This document shows positions 39,413 to 42,258 of a stretch of DNA of 42,258 bases, piece by piece. Position 1 is the first letter of the stretch. Each line of letters opens with the position of its first letter. Made by a program: the position numbers and the translations under genes. Source of the DNA: an uncultured Lachnospiraceae bacterium (GTDB lineage Bacteria; Bacillota; Clostridia; Lachnospirales; Lachnospiraceae); assembly GCA_900539175.1 (NCBI GenBank), contig UQAW01000026.1, positions 1-42,258 of the forward strand, read 5' to 3'. The notes beneath the pieces are model-generated. The model worked only from the letters and a program-made list of their open reading frames with translations, was not told where the DNA came from and made no database searches.

Positions 39413-40777
39413 ATGATTAATATGTTTGAGGTCAATGAAACGAATCATATGATTGCAGAAGAGAACCTGGATGTGAGAACGATCACGATGGGTATCAGTC
39501 TTATGGATTGTATTGATTCTGATCTTGAGAAGGTAAACGAAAAGATTTACAATAAGATTATAAAGTATGCCAAAAATCTGGTAAAAACCGGTGATGAGAT
39601 TGCAGGAGAATATGGGGTTCCGGTAGTAAATAAGCGAATTTCTGTGACACCCATTGCGCTGATCGGTGCGGCAGCCTGTAAAGGTCCGAAGGACTTTGTA
39701 ACCATTGCCGAGACTCTGGACAGAGCAGCGCATGAGGTTGGCGTTAATTTTATCGGCGGCTATTCGGCGCTGGTTTCCAAGGGAATGACGCAGGCAGACG
39801 AATATCTGATCCGTTCGATTCCGGAAGCACTTGCAAAGACAGGGAATGTATGCAGTTCCGTAAACGTAGGTTCCACAAAGACGGGAATCAACATGGATGC
39901 AGTAAAGCTGATGGGAGAAATCATCAAGGAAACGGCAGAGGCAACCAAAGATAATAGCTGTATGGGCTGTGCAAAGCTGGTGGTATTCTGTAATGCTCCG
40001 GATGACAACCCATTTATGGCAGGTGCATTCCACGGCGTGACGGAGGCAGATGCCATCATCAATGTGGGCGTATCCGGTCCTGGTGTTGTAAAGCACGCAC
40101 TGGAAAAAGTAAGAGGTAAGAATTTTGAGGTGCTCTGCGAGACGATCAAGAGGACAGCATTTAAGGTAACACGTGTGGGACAGCTTGTCGCTCAGGAGGC
40201 ATCCAAACGTCTCGGTGTGCCGTTCGGTATCGTAGACCTGTCGTTGGCTCCGACGCCTGCGATCGGCGATTCCGTCGCTGAGATTCTGGAGGAAATTGGT
40301 CTGGAGTCCGTAGGAGCTCCGGGAACAACTGCAGCTCTGGCATTATTGAATGACCAGGTGAAAAAGGGCGGTGTTATGGCATCCTCCTATGTAGGCGGAT
40401 TAAGCGGTGCATTTATTCCGGTCAGTGAAGATCAGGGAATGATCGATGCAGTCAACGCAGGCGCTCTGACGTTGGAAAAGCTGGAGGCTATGACTTGTGT
40501 CTGCTCCGTAGGTCTGGATATGATCGCTATTCCGGGAGATACTTCCGCAGCTACCATTGCCGGAATTACGGCCGATGAAATGGCAATCGGTATGATCAAT
40601 CAGAAGACGACAGCGGTCCGCCTGATTCCGGTAATCGGAAAAGGGGTTGGAGAGACCGTGGAATTCGGCGGGCTTCTGGGGTATGCGCCGATCATGCCGG
40701 TGAATCCGTATTCCTGTGAGAAGTTCATCAACCGTACCGGACGGATTCCGGCACCGATTCATAGTTTTAAGAATTGA
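39413..40777 (+). CDS. PFL-family protein (UPF0210/DUF711)
   Basis: A 454-residue protein distantly similar to pyruvate formate-lyase barrels, though the family has no proven reaction and I do not see a glycyl-radical RVSGYA-type motif. The conserved block IGAAACKGPKDFVTIAETLD and the Gly-rich GPGVVKHALEKVRG identify the family. It follows the ACT-domain gene. AAAAGGAG precedes the ATG. The constant partnership suggests an ACT-regulated enzyme or a stable complex. Confidence 0.9.
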   Translation: MINMFEVNETNHMIAEENLDVRTITMGISLMDCIDSDLEKVNEKIYNKIIKYAKNLVKTGDEIAGEYGVPVVNKRISVTPIALIGAAACKGPKDFVTIAETLDRAAHEVGVNFIGGYSALVSKGMTQADEYLIRSIPEALAKTGNVCSSVNVGSTKTGINMDAVKLMGEIIKETAEATKDNSCMGCAKLVVFCNAPDDNPFMAGAFHGVTEADAIINVGVSGPGVVKHALEKVRGKNFEVLCETIKRTAFKVTRVGQLVAQEASKRLGVPFGIVDLSLAPTPAIGDSVAEILEEIGLESVGAPGTTAALALLNDQVKKGGVMASSYVGGLSGAFIPVSEDQGMIDAVNAGALTLEKLEAMTCVCSVGLDMIAIPGDTSAATIAGITADEMAIGMINQKTTAVRLIPVIGKGVGETVEFGGLLGYAPIMPVNPYSCEKFINRTGRIPAPIHSFKN

Positions 40778-40787
40778 TCATAAACAA

Positions 40788-40845
40788 AATACAGATACTT
40801 ACAGTTTCTGCCTAAAGTCAGACAGATATAGTGAGTATCTGTATT
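40788..40845 (+). terminator. Hairpin after the PFL-family gene
   Basis: AATACAGATACTTAC (40788-40802) pairs with GTGAGTATCTGTATT (40831-40845) with one wobble, around a 28-nt loop. It lacks a good U-run, so termination is likely but not certain. Confidence 0.55.
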
Positions 40846-40860
40846 TGAAAAGGACAAATA

Positions 40861-40898
40861 GGAGGTGCTGTCATGCTTTTTGGTGTGGCAGTACCTCC
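40861..40898. terminator. Bidirectional terminator between convergent genes
   Basis: GGAGGTGCTGTCA (40861-40873) pairs with TGGCAGTACCTCC (40886-40898) with wobbles. It lies between the + strand PFL gene and the end of the - strand XRE gene. Confidence 0.65.
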
Positions 40899-40899
40899 T

Positions 40900-41130
40900 T
40901 TAATCATTCATTGGCACGAAGAGATCATTCCAATCTACATTTAGAATAGCTTTGATTAGATACAATTCGTCAGGATAGATGTGACGTTGACCAACTTCAA
41001 TTTTGGCATAGGCACTTCGAGTAATATCACATCCATTAATTTGCATTTTTGTGGCAAGTGTTTCTTGCGTGATTCCGGCTTCTTTTCTTAAGCTTCGTAT
41101 ATTTGCTCCAAGTTTTTTTATAAAGATCAT
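40900..41130 (-). CDS. XRE-family helix-turn-helix regulator
   Basis: A 76-residue Cro/CI-type DNA-binding protein without a sensor domain. The HTH runs GANIRSLRKEAGITQETLATKMQ, followed by 'CDITRSAYAKIEVGQRHIYPDEL' that closes the five-helix bundle. It is the only convincing - strand gene and is divergent from the Rpn-type gene, 70 bp away, so it may regulate that region. No strong ribosome binding site precedes the start. Confidence 0.82.
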   Translation of the reverse strand: MIFIKKLGANIRSLRKEAGITQETLATKMQINGCDITRSAYAKIEVGQRHIYPDELYLIKAILNVDWNDLFVPMND

Positions 41131-41200
41131 TCATAGCAAGAGGTCGGGAATCAGAAATGCGCTGGTTCTCGGCTTGTAAAATCAGGAGGTTTATGGTAGT

Positions 41201-42043
41201 ATGGAGATACAAAAACGAAAGGGAAAGCAGGTGGGAAGATTGACAGTGACGGAACAGATAGACCAGAAACATCAGGAAGATTTACAGAGGCTCAGAGGTT
41301 TTCGCCTGCTTGATGATGATTTCCTCACAAAGTGTTTTGAGGGAGATACGGCAAGCATAGAACTGGTATTGCGGATTGTACTGGAAAAGCCGGATTTAAA
41401 GGTTCTGGACGTTCACACTCAGGTGTTTGTGGAGAATCTGCTGAATCGTTCGGTGAGGCTGGATATTCTGGCTACGGACAGTACCGGGGCAAAACTGAAC
41501 GTGGAAATACAGCGCTCAGATAAAGGCGCTGGGAGAAAAAGGGCAAGATACAATAGCAGCATGATGGACGCAAACCTCTTGAAAAAAGGCGAGGATTTTG
41601 ACCAGCTGCCAGAAACGTGGGTAATCTTTATCACAGAGAATGATGTAATGGCAAAAGGGCTGCCGCTCTATCCGGTTGAGCGGTGCTTTTTAGAAACCGG
41701 GAAAAAATTTGAGGACGGTTCGCACATACTATATGTAAATGGTGCTTACCGTGGAGATACGCCAATCGGGAAGTTAATGCATGACTTCTCCTGCACAGAC
41801 GCAGCCGATATGTATTATGGGACATTGGCAGACAGGGTGAGATTTTTCAAAGAGAGCAAGGAGGGAATCGAGATTATGTGCCGGGCTATGGAAGATATGA
41901 GGAATCAGACATTGAAAGAGGGAATGATAAATGTCGCAAAAAAAATGTTGGAAGATGGATCAATAACGCTTGAAAAGATTGCAGAATTTGTGGGGCTTTC
42001 AGTTGATGAGGTCAAAAAAATAAAGGCAGAAAAAAACATATAA
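41201..42043 (+). CDS. Rpn-family PD-(D/E)XK nuclease/transposase-like protein
   Basis: A 280-residue, apparently intact member of the Rpn family (recombination-promoting nuclease, COG5464). The nuclease core is RLDILATD (D88) and NVEIQ (E102, Q104); the Q in place of K is usual in the family. A long conserved stretch (ENLLNRSVRLDIL, 'GAYRGDTPIGKLMHDF', ADRVRFFKESKEG) confirms assignment. The tail ends in a helix-turn-helix-like EKIAEFVGLSVDEVKKI. AGGAGG lies 11 nt before the ATG. A fragment of another Rpn gene is at 11440-11776. These genes behave like selfish or defence-linked elements; no inverted-repeat ends were seen. Confidence 0.88.
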   Translation: MEIQKRKGKQVGRLTVTEQIDQKHQEDLQRLRGFRLLDDDFLTKCFEGDTASIELVLRIVLEKPDLKVLDVHTQVFVENLLNRSVRLDILATDSTGAKLNVEIQRSDKGAGRKRARYNSSMMDANLLKKGEDFDQLPETWVIFITENDVMAKGLPLYPVERCFLETGKKFEDGSHILYVNGAYRGDTPIGKLMHDFSCTDAADMYYGTLADRVRFFKESKEGIEIMCRAMEDMRNQTLKEGMINVAKKMLEDGSITLEKIAEFVGLSVDEVKKIKAEKNI

Positions 42044-42061
42044 AGATAATTTTGTTGGTTT

Positions 42062-42088
42062 AAATCAAGTTCGTTCGTTACTTGATTT
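42062..42088 (+). terminator. Hairpin after the Rpn gene
   Basis: AAATCAAGT (42062-42070) pairs with ACTTGATTT (42080-42088) around a 9-nt loop, 19 nt after the stop. A weak T-rich tail follows. Confidence 0.5.
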
Positions 42089-42113
42089 GAATAAAAGTTT
42101 CCCAATATGATAT

Positions 42114-42258
42114 GATACCAGGGTCAAAAGGTTATGCGTTCCATGCTTGCATGAAAAAGCATGACTTTGGGACCCGTAAAACATGAGAAAGTAGCCCGAA
42201 CAGGGCGGATTTCGAATGTTTTCAGGATTGCGGGAGCATGAAATGCGGAGCAATCCGT
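42114..42258. mobile_element. MITE-like element, copy C (truncated by window end)
   Basis: 145 bp visible. It starts GATACCAGGGTCAAAAGG and follows copy B to GCGGAGCAATCCGT with only about five base differences. The last 38 bases and the right flank lie outside the window, so the target duplication cannot be checked. Confidence 0.85.

Noticed and set aside
39020..40096. Antisense open frame of 358 codons over the ACT and PFL-family genes
   Set aside because: Composition (many Cys, His, Ile) is typical of a shadow frame; the + strand genes are family members.

Overview
The window looks like a chromosomal segment of a Gram-positive gut anaerobe of the Clostridia, most likely Lachnospiraceae. 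The reasons are moderate GC with strong AGGAGG ribosome binding sites, a monomeric [FeFe]-hydrogenase, the ACT/PFL (UPF0210) gene pair, DUF1703-type AAA-ATPases, Rpn-type nucleases and an ECF transporter with a cobalamin riboswitch. The species assignment is inference. Almost every gene is on the + strand; the one clear exception is a small XRE regulator at 40900-41130.

Layout. 336-4135: a methyltransferase-type corrinoid protein, a LacX-like mutarotase and a corrinoid-protein reductive activator, closed by a strong terminator. 4219-7490: a promoter, a 10-bp tandem repeat, dinB (DNA polymerase IV) and a translationally overlapping GH13 amylosucrase-like enzyme. 7638-9143: a [FeFe]-hydrogenase closed by a 28-bp hairpin. 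9250-12140: a gene graveyard with remnants of a Wzz-like chain-length regulator, a type I restriction subunit HsdR, an Rpn nuclease and a DUF1703 protein, interspersed with a small Cys4 protein and a GNAT acetyltransferase. 12171-18620: an intact AAA/DUF1703 protein, gltX, a UvrD-type helicase, and a D-lactate dehydrogenase preceded by a near-consensus Rex operator.

18725-34513 is the centrepiece: a strong promoter, a cobalamin (AdoCbl-type) riboswitch and seven co-directional genes. The first four encode exported proteins. One is small and secreted with a transcobalamin-like DUF4430 domain; one is a 1943-aa cell-wall or membrane-anchored protein with two DUF4430 domains; one is a 1106-aa anchored protein with an alpha/alpha-barrel (prenyltransferase/transcobalamin alpha-like) domain; one is a DUF4430 lipoprotein. 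The last three encode a complete ECF transporter: EcfT, a fused double ATPase, and a CbrT-like S component with an extra membrane module. I read this as a vitamin B12 capture-and-import system in which the two folds of animal intrinsic factor/transcobalamin are spread over separate surface proteins that would feed an ECF importer.

34535-40777 is housekeeping: a zinc-finger membrane protein resembling an anti-sigma factor, polA, coaE, a YycJ/WalJ-type metallo-hydrolase, and the ACT + PFL pair. 40900-42043 holds a divergent XRE regulator and a full-length Rpn-type nuclease.

Three copies of a short mobile element (MITE-like, consensus about 183 bp) are present. Two lie inside the B12 operon and are flanked by perfect 7-bp and 9-bp direct repeats; the third is cut by the right edge. 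No tRNA, rRNA, CRISPR or prophage was seen.
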